A stretch of 64,000 nucleotides of DNA from Paenibacillus xylanexedens (GCF_007676705.1 NZ_VEBF01000001.1:62001-126000); one strand, 5' to 3'; shown: positions 16,523 through 25,172, counted from the stretch's first letter. Notes: a model not told the origin generated them from the letters alone. Translations and numbers: made by a program.

Positions 16523-16819
16523 CGAATATTTACACTGCACACTCCGATGACAGAACAACCTTCCGATCGCTGTTATCCCCAGATTTTTTTGATTCCTTTT
16601 ATTTAGGTTAAATCCGGGGATAGCGTATGCTTCCGATGTAGCTTTCTTGCAGAAAGCTTGTAGGCGAACGCTCCGCTTCTTCAGGTTCTTTCTGTCCTCT
16701 TCGTTTTGTGTAAATGTTTAGTTCAATTTATATAGTTAAGGGTTTATAATATTTGAATTTGCTGTTGCGCGAATAATTCCTGTATATGCCACTACAATTC
16801 TCTATCATTATGCATAGTT
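16523..16819. repeat. Structured intergenic element, possible dispersed repeat or RNA
   Basis: No gene. It contains an imperfect long-range inverted repeat, CGCTGTTATCCCCAGATTT (16568-16586) with AAATCCGGGGATAGCG (16610-16625), then a perfect 8-bp stem AGCTTTCT-TGC-AGAAAGCT (16640-16658) and a GC-rich stretch GGCGAACGCTCCGC to about 16680, in otherwise AT-rich spacer. The two TTCCGAT words (16561 and 16631) repeat directly. This looks like an intergenic repeat family or a structured RNA; without other copies in the window I cannot decide. Confidence 0.4.
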
Positions 16820-17443
16820 CTATGGTTTGGCATACTGCAAAATGGCTGTAGCCGCACGAATTCGCAGCTCTTCCTCTTCACTGTGTAACGCTTCTCTGAG
16901 CACATGGAGAGCGGCTTGAATCGTGGCTTCATCTAGCTCGACTGGGGGAGGAATAACTGCACCCGATGCTGCGGTGACTGCAAGTCCGCGATCCAGTTCT
17001 GCTAGTGAAACCGGATAATCAAACTTCGCAAGAATGGATGAGTCCTTTTGCAATGCTTGCACTTTGTCATTTAACTCAGCAAGTGGAATACGCCCCAACC
17101 ATGTAACTCCGCGACGATGGCAGATCAAGTCTTCTTCAGTACCAGCGGAATCGTCGTAATAATAATCCCCGATATCTCCCACGTACGTCCACTCATCATC
17201 ATTAATTAAGACATAATCTCCATCCTGCATGAGGTTAACAAACATATGTAGTGTCGCAAGTGTGTTCGCCAATTCCCACTCATCAAAACCATAATGCTCG
17301 ACCAACTTTTCCTTCCATAACTCCGGAGGCGTATGCTCCAGATCCCCCGTACCTGACCAAGCGATACCAATAAAATGTTCTTCCAAAAAGGACTTTACTC
17401 TGTTGACTCCATACACGGACGACTGGATATGATACAGATTCAC
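16820..17443 (-). CDS. Hypothetical protein with a restriction-associated PUA/EVE-like N-terminal pattern, 207 aa
   Basis: I do not recognise a named family with certainty. The first 130 residues (VKSFLEEHFIGIAWSGTGDL..., then MQDGDYVLINDDEWTYVGDIGDYYYD, CHRRGVTWLGRIPLAELND) resemble the small beta-barrel modules found at the N-terminus of Mrr/McrB-type restriction proteins, which read nucleic acid or modified bases. The C-terminal 50 residues are helical and HEAT-like (ALHVLREALHSEEEELRIRAATAILQYA). GTG at 17443 follows GGAAGGCGG; an upstream ATG at 17497 has no ribosome site. No nuclease domain or partner gene is present. Confidence 0.55.
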   Translation of the reverse strand: MNLYHIQSSVYGVNRVKSFLEEHFIGIAWSGTGDLEHTPPELWKEKLVEHYGFDEWELANTLATLHMFVNLMQDGDYVLINDDEWTYVGDIGDYYYDDSAGTEEDLICHRRGVTWLGRIPLAELNDKVQALQKDSSILAKFDYPVSLAELDRGLAVTAASGAVIPPPVELDEATIQAALHVLREALHSEEEELRIRAATAILQYAKP

Positions 17444-17567
17444 AAGTACCGCCTTCCTTTCAATCATTCGTATGAACATAGTTAACCATTGTAACATTAG
17501 TGGGGTCTATTTCAAACGTAATGAGTTCTTCAAGTTCTATACTCCATGCTAAAAAGATTCTTTCCGA

Positions 17568-17584
17568 TATAGCCTCAGGCTATA
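17568..17584. promoter_or_regulatory. 17-bp palindrome at the metE promoter, MET-box-like
   Basis: TATAGCCT-C-AGGCTATA lies where a -35 box would be, 6 bases before TATAAT at 17591-17596. Its form matches the streptococcal MtaR/CmbR MET-box (TATAGTTT-N-AAACTATA). No S-box riboswitch is present in the 170-base leader region. Confidence 0.5.
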
Positions 17585-17669
17585 ACTAGGTATAATTTAA
17601 TGGAATTACGTTATAACTCCTGATCTGTGATAAATTTTGTGTAACATAAAAGCAGAGGGGTTTTAAGCG

Positions 17670-19964
17670 ATGACGAAAAGTAGTGTATTGGGATATCCGC
17701 GTATTGGTGCTGATCGGGAATGGAAGAAAGCGTTGGAAGCGTTCTGGGCAGGGAAGCTGGAGGAAAATGAATTTCATGCACGTTTGCAGGAGATCCGTAT
17801 CGATCATTTGCGCAAGCAGCAAGCGAAAGGCATCGACCTCATTCCGGTGAATGATTTCAGTTATTATGATCATATCCTGGATACAGCCGTGATGTTCGGC
17901 ATTATTCCCAAACGATTTGCTTATGATGGTGGCTCCGTTCCGTTGTCCGTATATTATGGCATTGCCCGGGGAACGAAAGATGCCGCAGCAAGCGAAATGA
18001 CGAAATGGTTCAACACTAACTATCACTACATTGTACCTGAACTGGACGGGGCTTCCCCAACTCTCACCGAGAACAAACCCCTTCTCGCTTATCGTGAAGC
18101 AAAAGAAAAACTCGGTATTGAAGGCAAACCGGTAATCGTTGGACCGCTAACCTTCCTGAAACTCTCCAAAGGCTATGATAAATCCGAGACAGACGCTTGG
18201 CTGGACCGCTTGCTACCACTTTACACTCAATTGCTTCAAGAACTTGCAAGCGAGGGCGTTCAGTGGGTGCAGATCGACGAGCCTATTCTGGTAACCAAAT
18301 TAAGCGATGAGGATGTACAGCGTCTGAATAAAATATATGAGACATTTGCAGCAGCCGTTCCAGGCCTGAATATTATGCTGCAAACGTACTTTGAATCTGT
18401 TGAAAACTACAACGAGATTGTTGCACTGCCAGTTCAAGGTGTAGGACTTGATTTTGTACATGGACTCTCTGGCAACAGCCAAGCCATTCGGACATCCGGT
18501 TTCCCAGCGGACAAAGTATTGGGAGCAGGTATTATTGATGGGCGTGGAATCTGGAAAGCTTCCCTTCAAGGAAAACTGAAACTGCTGAATGAATTGGCCG
18601 AAGTCGTGACACCTGAACGTATTATCGTGCAATCATCCTGCAGCCTGCTGCATGTGCCAGTAACGACAGAACGGGAGACAAAACTTACATCCGAACTGAA
18701 AAATGCTCTTGCGTTTGCAGATGAAAAGCTGGATGAAATTGTTCTTTTGACTACAGCTTTATCTTCACCAAGTGCAGAGCTTACCGCTAAAATAGATGAA
18801 GCAGAGCTTACCCTTCAGGCGCTTCAGCAATCCGAAGATCGGAACCGCACCGCTGTTCAGCAAGCCGTTGCTTCCATCAGTGTTCAACAGCCGGAGCGCT
18901 CCCGCCCTTTTGCAGAGCGTCATGAAGCTCAACAGGTCAAATGGCAATTGCCACTCTTCCCAACGACAACGATTGGTAGTTTCCCGCAATCTGCTGAAGT
19001 CAGAAAAGCACGTCAGTTGTGGCGCAAGGGTGAGTTGAACAACGAACAGTATGCCGCCTTCATCCGGGAGCAGATTGATATCTGGATTAAGATTCAGGAA
19101 GAGATCGGAATTGACGTGTTGGTGCATGGTGAGTTTGAGCGTACCGACATGGTTGAATTCTTTGGCGAGAAACTTGCCGGTTTTGCCTTTACACAGTTTG
19201 GCTGGGTACAATCGTATGGTTCACGTTGCGTGAAACCACCTATTATCTTCGGCGATGTTGCATTTACGGGAGAAATGACGGTGGAAGAAACGAAATATGC
19301 CCAATCGCAAACAGAGCGCCCTGTCAAAGGCATGCTGACTGGCCCGATTACCATCATGAACTGGTCATTCGTACGCGAAGACATTGCTCGTGAGCAGATC
19401 GCCTATCAATTGGCGTATGCACTGAGACAGGAAGTTGAAGCACTTGAACAGGCAGGTATCGGCATGATCCAGGTTGACGAGCCGGCTGTTCGCGAAGGGC
19501 TTCCACTGAAGGAAAATGAACAAGCCGATTACCTGGCTTGGGCTGTTAAAGCATTCCGCATCTCCACGTGCACAGTGCACGAAACGACTCAAATCCATAC
19601 ACATATGTGCTATTGCGAATTCCATGACATGATTGATTCCATTGAAGCCATGGATGCTGATGTTATCTCCATTGAGACATCCCGTAGTCACGGTGAACTG
19701 ATTCACAGCTTTGAAGAAAATACGTATGAGCTCGGTATCGGTCTTGGCGTATATGATATTCATAGTCCACGTGTTCCAAGTGTGGATGAAATGAGCAGCA
19801 TGATTGAACGCGCTCTGCGTGTTCTTGATCCGAAGCTGTTCTGGATTAACCCGGACTGCGGATTGAAAACCCGTGGACAGGAAGAAACGGTTGCTTCTCT
19901 GCGCAACATGGTTGACGCAACCAGAATCGCTCGCACCAATCATGCTTCAGTTGCTGTATTGTAA
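17670..19964 (+). CDS. metE: Cobalamin-independent methionine synthase MetE, 764 aa
   Basis: Transfers a methyl group from 5-methyltetrahydropteroyltri-glutamate to homocysteine, the last step of methionine synthesis, in the cytosol. Both barrels are intact: the N-terminal one opens SSVLGYPRIGADREWKKALE, and the C-terminal one begins near PLFPTTTIGSFPQS. Zinc ligands are visible as H645 and C647 (THMCYCEF) and C730 (NPDCGLKTR). Length matches B. subtilis MetE (762). ATG at 17670 follows AGAGGGG. Monocistronic, with a terminator at 19995. A palindrome instead of a usable -35 box suggests activator-dependent expression. Confidence 0.95.
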   Translation: MTKSSVLGYPRIGADREWKKALEAFWAGKLEENEFHARLQEIRIDHLRKQQAKGIDLIPVNDFSYYDHILDTAVMFGIIPKRFAYDGGSVPLSVYYGIARGTKDAAASEMTKWFNTNYHYIVPELDGASPTLTENKPLLAYREAKEKLGIEGKPVIVGPLTFLKLSKGYDKSETDAWLDRLLPLYTQLLQELASEGVQWVQIDEPILVTKLSDEDVQRLNKIYETFAAAVPGLNIMLQTYFESVENYNEIVALPVQGVGLDFVHGLSGNSQAIRTSGFPADKVLGAGIIDGRGIWKASLQGKLKLLNELAEVVTPERIIVQSSCSLLHVPVTTERETKLTSELKNALAFADEKLDEIVLLTTALSSPSAELTAKIDEAELTLQALQQSEDRNRTAVQQAVASISVQQPERSRPFAERHEAQQVKWQLPLFPTTTIGSFPQSAEVRKARQLWRKGELNNEQYAAFIREQIDIWIKIQEEIGIDVLVHGEFERTDMVEFFGEKLAGFAFTQFGWVQSYGSRCVKPPIIFGDVAFTGEMTVEETKYAQSQTERPVKGMLTGPITIMNWSFVREDIAREQIAYQLAYALRQEVEALEQAGIGMIQVDEPAVREGLPLKENEQADYLAWAVKAFRISTCTVHETTQIHTHMCYCEFHDMIDSIEAMDADVISIETSRSHGELIHSFEENTYELGIGLGVYDIHSPRVPSVDEMSSMIERALRVLDPKLFWINPDCGLKTRGQEETVASLRNMVDATRIARTNHASVAVL

Positions 19965-19994
19965 TCGGCTGTGAAGTAGCATAGCTTCAAAAGT

Positions 19995-20035
19995 AAAGCC
20001 GGACGCCCCTTCGTTAATTGGGTGTCCGGCTTTTT
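19995..20035. terminator. Terminator after metE
   Basis: AAAGCCGGACGCCC / GGGTGTCCGGCTTTTT; could also serve the convergent tlpA-like gene. Confidence 0.85.
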
Positions 20036-20137
20036 ATGTGGTTACTTTTGTGGTTACTTTAACATACATCCATTTCACTTGTAACATGGGCAACTCCGAC
20101 ATCCCCGCCCTTTTGATCATCATTCCAACTCTTACGA

Positions 20138-20695
20138 TTAGATACTCTCTTCCAGCCATTGCTGCAACGGGATATCCTCAGTCAGTTCGCCAAGCAGTAT
20201 GTGACGGAACTCCCCATCCCTATCAATTACCATCGTTGCGGGCAAACCCGTAATACGATACATGCCTGAAATGTTGCCCGTCACATCAATGATCACCGGA
20301 AAATCAAACGCCTGCTTATCCATAAACTCACGGATCGTGCCCTTCGATTCCCCCACGTTAACAAACAGCGTCTCCACATCGTTCTGATAGTCTTGAGCGA
20401 TCTGGTGAACGAGCGGCATCTCCCTTACACAAGGTGTGCACCATGAAGCCCAAAAGTTAATCATGACGGCTTTGCCACGATAATCCGACAGTCTGACTTG
20501 TTCGCCTGCTGAATTAACCGCTGTGAACTCAGGGGCTTTTGCACCTGCTTCAATAGCGTTGCCTCGCCCAGACTCGGGTGTCGATACATTTTGGGAAATG
20601 GCCCATGCACCTGTGAGCAATGCGATCAAACCAATCAAAATTGTAAGTGTACGTCTGCTTTTAAAACTCTTCTTCTGCAATAAACTCACCTTCAC
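20138..20695 (-). CDS. TlpA/ResA-like membrane-anchored thioredoxin, last gene of a nos-type operon, 185 aa
   Basis: One N-terminal membrane anchor (about residues 15-35: TLTILIGLIALLTGAWAI) followed by an extracytoplasmic thioredoxin domain with WASWCTPC (CxxC) and the cis-proline GLPATMVIDRDG. Such proteins reduce disulfides, for instance to let metal or heme load onto apoproteins. The GTG start at 20695 overlaps the stop of the ABC ATPase gene (GTGA), so the two are translationally coupled. Context with nosL suggests it keeps cysteines of a copper-binding partner reduced. Confidence 0.87.
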   Translation of the reverse strand: MKVSLLQKKSFKSRRTLTILIGLIALLTGAWAISQNVSTPESGRGNAIEAGAKAPEFTAVNSAGEQVRLSDYRGKAVMINFWASWCTPCVREMPLVHQIAQDYQNDVETLFVNVGESKGTIREFMDKQAFDFPVIIDVTGNISGMYRITGLPATMVIDRDGEFRHILLGELTEDIPLQQWLEESI

Positions 20696-21405
20696 TTTAA
20701 GCCGAGACTTTGATGGAATGCTGCATGGAGCGAACCGAATTGATTACGAAAGTCGTGAGTGGAGCCCTCTCCAACATTACGTCCATGATTCATGAATATC
20801 ACCTGATCCGCAATATCGTCTGCGATCTCCAGCTGATGGGTCGAGAACACGACCATATGACCATCCTGCTTGATTCCCTTGAGCAGCTGAGCTAATTCTT
20901 GCATCCAGAATGGGTCCAATCCATTCGTTGGCTCATCCATGATGAGCAGTGGAGGTTTCGACAGCACAGCCTGAGCGAATAACACACGTTGGCGCATGCC
21001 TTTCGAGAAGGTGGTAACCCGCTTGTTCTTTTGTTCCTGCAACCCTACCATGTTAAGTACTTCCTCTACCCTCGCCTTGGGAACTTTCCTCAGAGAAGCC
21101 CAGAACAGAAGCATTTCCTCCGCACTCAGTCCTTGGTTAAATTGATAATCGTCCGGCATATATCCAATCTGCTGCGAATAACGCTTGCGCTCCTTCAACC
21201 ATCGCACATTGTTCACTACAACCTCACCGGAGGTAGGCCGAAGAATTCCCGCAATCATACGCAGCACCGTGCTCTTCCCTGCGCCATTCCCTCCACAGAG
21301 GGCAAGCACTTGGCCTGAAGTTATGCGAAAGGAGATATTCTCAACAATGGGTTGCTTTTTAATGGATTTGCACAATTCCATCACTTCGAGTTCCACCTTA
21401 TCCAT
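20692..21405 (-). CDS. nosF: ABC transporter ATPase, NosF-like, 237 aa
   Basis: Contains Walker A GGNGAGKST, signature FSKGMRQRV and Walker B LLIMDEPTNGLD followed by the switch His (STHQLEIAD). It would power the NosY-like permease. ATG at 21405 overlaps the permease stop (ATGGATAA) and follows GAGAGGGG; the frame continues 51 codons upstream inside the permease gene, which is too early. In classical nos clusters NosDFY, together with NosL, delivers copper or sulfur to nitrous-oxide reductase. No reductase is encoded here, so the true client is unknown. Confidence 0.87.
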   Translation of the reverse strand: MDKVELEVMELCKSIKKQPIVENISFRITSGQVLALCGGNGAGKSTVLRMIAGILRPTSGEVVVNNVRWLKERKRYSQQIGYMPDDYQFNQGLSAEEMLLFWASLRKVPKARVEEVLNMVGLQEQKNKRVTTFSKGMRQRVLFAQAVLSKPPLLIMDEPTNGLDPFWMQELAQLLKGIKQDGHMVVFSTHQLEIADDIADQVIFMNHGRNVGEGSTHDFRNQFGSLHAAFHQSLGLK

Positions 21406-22222
21406 GAGAACGCCCCCTCTCCCAGATCGCGTATACCGCCAGAACAGAGCAGGTAATCCAGAACAGGCATATCCCGATGAAGATCCAACTGCCACTGGGT
21501 TGCTGCACCCACTCCACCCATCGATAATATTCTGGTCCCAGAATGGAGCCACCTCCAAGTTTGATCACTACATACAAGCGCACCAGCTCGGCCGGATTGA
21601 TGAGCGTTAGTATAACCAGCAGCGGTTTTACCCACAGATAAGGCATCAGTCCCAGCACAGAAAGCAATAATGTTGGCCACCCAATGACTGCGAAAAACCA
21701 TACGGTCACGGAGATCGTCAACGCCTGCCACCGATTGTGCGACAACGAACCGATAAATAGAGCCAGCGTCAGGAACAACAACACCAGTCCACAGGAAAAT
21801 GCCAGAAAGAGAAGGTATGTCACGGCATCCAGTGGATTCCCGATCAAGCCGCTAATTCCCCCCATCAGGCCGTATCCAAATGCAACAATGGTTATCAAGA
21901 CAACCGAGAGCCCGAGATACTTCCCAACAATAAAGGACATCGTGCCGATGGGATACGTGGACAGCAATTGCCAGCTGCCGTCTTCTTTTTCGGAAGTTAA
22001 TGAGAAGGACCCCAGAAACAGTGTCATTAATGGCAAAAGGTAGAGAATGAGATTCAACATGGAACCTGTGGTGCCCGAATATCCTTCAACCAGATTTTGT
22101 GAATTCAGAAGTAACAAGCTTAAGCTAAAGGTGCAAAACAGGATCAGAAACGAATACGCCCAAGGATTGCGAAATCCCATTTTCACTTCTCGCCTTGCAA
22201 TCTGTATCATATCTGACATCAT
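21398..22222 (-). CDS. nosY: ABC transporter permease, NosY-like, 274 aa
   Basis: Six hydrophobic segments in the ABC-2 arrangement: ARREVKMGFRNPWAYSFLILFCTF, a periplasmic loop, LNLILYLLPLMTLFLGSFSLTSEKEDGSWQLLSTYPIGTMSFIVGKYLG, and a C-terminal segment LFWITCSVLAVYAIWERGRS. The EKEDGSW...L...P motif is typical of NosY/CcmB-like ABC-2 permeases. It pairs with the ATPase whose start overlaps its stop. ATG at 22222, twenty bases after the nosL stop. Identity as NosY rests mostly on gene order. Confidence 0.82.
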   Translation of the reverse strand: MMSDMIQIARREVKMGFRNPWAYSFLILFCTFSLSLLLLNSQNLVEGYSGTTGSMLNLILYLLPLMTLFLGSFSLTSEKEDGSWQLLSTYPIGTMSFIVGKYLGLSVVLITIVAFGYGLMGGISGLIGNPLDAVTYLLFLAFSCGLVLLFLTLALFIGSLSHNRWQALTISVTVWFFAVIGWPTLLLSVLGLMPYLWVKPLLVILTLINPAELVRLYVVIKLGGGSILGPEYYRWVEWVQQPSGSWIFIGICLFWITCSVLAVYAIWERGRSHG

Positions 22223-22241
22223 TGATCACCATTTTCTATTG

Positions 22242-22763
22242 TCATTCACCATGTCCTTGCTCACCATGTCCGTGCTCACCCATCATGTCCATATTCTCTG
22301 TATTTTGTTTCCAGTCATGAGAGGCAAGATCCTCAGCGGTCATAATGGTTCCCACACCTTGCTCTGCAATGAAAGCTTCAGCCGAGGGCTTGTCCTTAAA
22401 GTTAAGAATGCCATAGGCCATAGGCGTACGTAATGAAGCGTCGTATACATATGTGGCTTTGCTGTATTCAATCCATTCCTTGTCATTATAATCACGTACA
22501 TAGTCCATACCGATGTTATCTGTGCCATTTTCTGTTTTCCACTGGTTCATGCAGCCGATATCATCGAACTTGTAATTTTGGCCGTCTTTGGTTGTGAGCT
22601 GCGTTGCATACGCATCATCCTTCACCTGCATTTTACATATCACGCAGATATCCACGTCTTCGTTGATCGGCAATGCCGCGTATTTTGGTCCGCAAGCTGT
22701 TAACAGTACAATGCCAAACATAAGTACCATGACCGTTGTCCATCTTCTCAAGCTTTTGTTCAT
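22242..22763 (-). CDS. nosL: NosL-like copper-chaperone lipoprotein, 173 aa
   Basis: Signal peptide with lipobox LTAC, then the NosL hallmark VCVICKMQV-type motif (here CVICKMQVKDDAYATQL), which binds Cu(I) through Cys/Met, followed by FDDIGCMNQW and ATYVYDASLRTPMAYG. The tail is rich in His and Met (NMDMMGEHGHGEQGHGE), a plausible extra metal site. NosL acts on the outer face of the membrane. ATG at 22763 overlaps the nosD stop (ATGA); the frame's 23-codon upstream extension lies in nosD and is rejected. Confidence 0.9.
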   Translation of the reverse strand: MNKSLRRWTTVMVLMFGIVLLTACGPKYAALPINEDVDICVICKMQVKDDAYATQLTTKDGQNYKFDDIGCMNQWKTENGTDNIGMDYVRDYNDKEWIEYSKATYVYDASLRTPMAYGILNFKDKPSAEAFIAEQGVGTIMTAEDLASHDWKQNTENMDMMGEHGHGEQGHGE

Positions 22764-24148
22764 TTTCGTAATACCCCCATATAGATGATTATAAAAGTTG
22801 CCAGCCCCAACAGAACTAGCCCGAACACCCACACCATATTCGAACCTGTTGCCCTTTCCACTGACATGTGCAGATCAGATTCTGTATCCATGCTCATTCG
22901 TGGCGACTTGTCGGTAGTCCATTGATCTCTACCTTCCGTAAACAAGTCACTCAGAAAGATCATACCCGGCGATTGAAAAAAGAGCTGATACGCTGAATTT
23001 CGACTGACCAGTTGCTCATAAAAAGGATTGATGGCATAGGAAATTTCACTGATTCCATCCTGATTCAGGTCGAGTCCCTGAAAAGAGTCCCAGTAGTTCT
23101 CCATCATGACATTATTCGGGCTATCCAGTGCGGAAGCCTCAATGACGTTAGAAACCAGTCGGTTACGTGTAAACTCATTAGCTTCTGCCAGGACCAGCTG
23201 GATTCCAACAAAATTCCGAAGCACCGCATTGCCACGGATCTCATTGCCTGAGGATTCTGCAATATTCATGCCGACACGATTACCTTCCACTACATTGTTG
23301 TGAACAGAGGATTGATGTACGTCATACAACAGAATTCCTTGGGAATGAACATTGGTACTCTGTTTGCGAAAAGAATTCCCCGATATAACCGTATTCTTGA
23401 CGCCCATGATCATGGCACCTGTCATATTCTCCTCTCCGGTATTGTCCATGACAGAAGAGCCGTCAATGTACATACAATGAATGCCGTACCTTGTATGTAA
23501 CAGCCTGTTATTTTGCACCGTAGACTTGCGACTGTTCTCCAGATAGATTCCATCTCTCATGCCGGTAATCTCATTGGCTTCAATGTAGCTGTCATGCGAG
23601 TTGTACAGATCGATGCCATTACCCTTCTGGCTACTGGAAGCAGCATCCGCCCCGATCCAAGTAATGTTGTTCCGCTGAATCGTCGCCTGGCTCGAATTCC
23701 GGATCATCATCCCGAAGCCCTGGGTCTGAATAAGCAGATCGGTGATCTTACTGTTTTTTCCTTCCACCTGAATCGCTGCGGTCGCTTCATTCGCATCATG
23801 TTCAATCGTAAACCCACTCAACTTCACCCCATCCGAACGAATGGTTATCGTAGAGGTGGCCTCCGTATTCATTACGATGACCGTAGAATCACCCTGAATG
23901 GTAATGCTCTTATCAATGATCGCAGGGCCCGAATAACGACCTGCTTCAAGCTGAATAATATCTCCAGTGTCAGCACGGTCAATTATAGGTTGAAGGGGAA
24001 TGAGATCACGATGTCCAGAGGAGGCCATGATCGCACCGTGCGGAAGAGACAGTAGAAGCATCATCATACCTATCAGAAAAACTAAACCCCAAACCCTGCT
24101 TTTGATGCAAACGCCGAATTCATCTAGCCCTGTCGAAGGATTACCCAT
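22760..24148 (-). CDS. nosD: NosD-like right-handed beta-helix protein, 462 aa
   Basis: An N-terminal hydrophobic signal/anchor (VWGLVFLIGMMMLLLSLP), about 340 residues of parallel beta-helix repeats (CASH type: N-x-I-x-G-N-like turns such as YIEANEITGMRDGIYLENSRKS), and a C-terminal membrane helix (MVWVFGLVLLGLATFIIIYMGVL). This matches NosD, the extracytoplasmic part of the NosDFY complex. First gene of the five-gene operon. The ATG at 24148 has only AAGG as ribosome site, so the true start could be somewhat downstream. Confidence 0.87.
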   Translation of the reverse strand: MGNPSTGLDEFGVCIKSRVWGLVFLIGMMMLLLSLPHGAIMASSGHRDLIPLQPIIDRADTGDIIQLEAGRYSGPAIIDKSITIQGDSTVIVMNTEATSTITIRSDGVKLSGFTIEHDANEATAAIQVEGKNSKITDLLIQTQGFGMMIRNSSQATIQRNNITWIGADAASSSQKGNGIDLYNSHDSYIEANEITGMRDGIYLENSRKSTVQNNRLLHTRYGIHCMYIDGSSVMDNTGEENMTGAMIMGVKNTVISGNSFRKQSTNVHSQGILLYDVHQSSVHNNVVEGNRVGMNIAESSGNEIRGNAVLRNFVGIQLVLAEANEFTRNRLVSNVIEASALDSPNNVMMENYWDSFQGLDLNQDGISEISYAINPFYEQLVSRNSAYQLFFQSPGMIFLSDLFTEGRDQWTTDKSPRMSMDTESDLHMSVERATGSNMVWVFGLVLLGLATFIIIYMGVLRK

Positions 24149-24467
24149 GAACCTTCACGCGCAATTCTGGCTTCTTGTTATAGTCGCTTATTGCTGTGGC
24201 AATGTATTCAACGAGTCTTACGTTAATCCAAAATATACGTTGGTTGTACACACCATCCCTCCATTTCACTCAAAATCAACTCTCCATGTTCCTCATCCAT
24301 TGAAGCCAATCTAAAAATGAAGCGTTATCACAATCCTGATCACAGTGTACTTAAAATGATATTTTTTCCATATAGCTCAATTAGGCTATAGACGCCCCAT
24401 TTATGTGTCGATATTGTGATGTAAACCAAAAAAAAGCCGCCATATAGGCGACTTCTAAGCAATTATA
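24149..24467. other. 319-base intergenic region upstream of nosD
   Basis: Holds the nosD promoter region on one side and the bshB2 terminator on the other. There is a perfect 6-8-6 inverted repeat, TATAGCTCAATTAGGCTATA (24371-24390), and a GTGAT direct repeat on the minus strand around 24329-24345. I see no convincing FNR or Rex box and no remnant of nosZ. Confidence 0.55.
24428..24455 (-). terminator. Terminator of the GTCGCC/GGCGGC family (copy 2), after bshB2
   Basis: Minus strand AGTCGCC-TATAT-GGCGGCTTTTTTTT with one G-T wobble in the stem. Confidence 0.85.
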
Positions 24468-25172
24468 TTATTCAAATGGATAGGTCCAAAATGTTTCTCT
24501 ACCAAAACGTTTCTTGATTTCTTCATCATTCAGCTCACGATTCCCTACAAGCTCTGCTGCCTGGAATTGTGAACGATGGGCACGAATGGACGCCATTTTC
24601 CGGTCCAAAAATTCGGATACGTCAACGAATACATCTGGTTTGCCAATGTACTGTTCCTGATTATTAGCGAACGCAACGCAGTGAACCACTGGTCGCTCAG
24701 CCACAGGAAGTTGAGTAATGGTACGTATAACAGCGGCTCCTGTTGCATCATGATCGGGATGAACACTGTACCCTGGATAGAACGTAATGACCAGCGTAGG
24801 GTTCAACTCTTTAAGTAGCGACATGACGGTGTCTTCCAGTAACTGTGGGTCTTCGAACTCCAGCATTTTATCGTGGAAACCCAGCATCCTCAGGTCCTGA
24901 ATCCCAATCGCTTCAGAAGCTTCGATGAGTTCCTGTTTACGGATGGCAGGCAACGTCACTCTGTTGGCAAATGGAGGAATCCCCATGTTGCGCCCCATCT
25001 CGCCAAGTGTTAGACAAGCATAGGTTACATGGGCACCGCCATCTATGTATTTGGCTAACGTTCCCGATACAGAGAAAGCTTCATCATCTGGATGTGGATA
25101 TACCACCAAGATGCGCTCATGCTCTTGCTCGTTATGTGTAGTATTCATGGTTATTCCGTCCTCCGCTTTCAT
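24468..25172 (-). CDS. bshB2: Bacillithiol biosynthesis deacetylase BshB2 (PIG-L family), 234 aa
   Basis: Removes the acetyl group from N-acetylglucosaminyl-malate in bacillithiol synthesis, or from bacillithiol conjugates. Zinc site: VVYPHPDDEAF (His, Asp, Asp) and HPDHDATG (second His). Length fits the BshB2/YojG group. The ATG at 25172 overlaps the yojF stop (TGATG); an internal ATG at 25148 with GGAGGA before it is an alternative. The yojF-bshB2 pair is conserved in Bacillales. Confidence 0.9.
   Translation of the reverse strand: MKAEDGITMNTTHNEQEHERILVVYPHPDDEAFSVSGTLAKYIDGGAHVTYACLTLGEMGRNMGIPPFANRVTLPAIRKQELIEASEAIGIQDLRMLGFHDKMLEFEDPQLLEDTVMSLLKELNPTLVITFYPGYSVHPDHDATGAAVIRTITQLPVAERPVVHCVAFANNQEQYIGKPDVFVDVSEFLDRKMASIRAHRSQFQAAELVGNRELNDEEIKKRFGRETFWTYPFE

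Noticed and set aside
17500..17669. SAM riboswitch before metE
   Set aside because: I looked for the S-box core pattern and a terminator hairpin; neither is present in this stretch.
18765..19943. Long minus-strand open frames across metE
   Set aside because: They mirror the coding strand of a well-conserved gene, with no start signals and no recognisable product.
22588..24055. Plus-strand open frames opposite nosL and nosD, including one of 180 codons
   Set aside because: Antisense shadows of repeat-rich beta-helix coding sequence; no ribosome sites.
24320..24420. FNR or Rex box in front of nosD
   Set aside because: GTGAT words are direct repeats or half-sites; no TGTGA-N6-TCACA or TTGTGAA-N4-TTCACAA palindrome exists.
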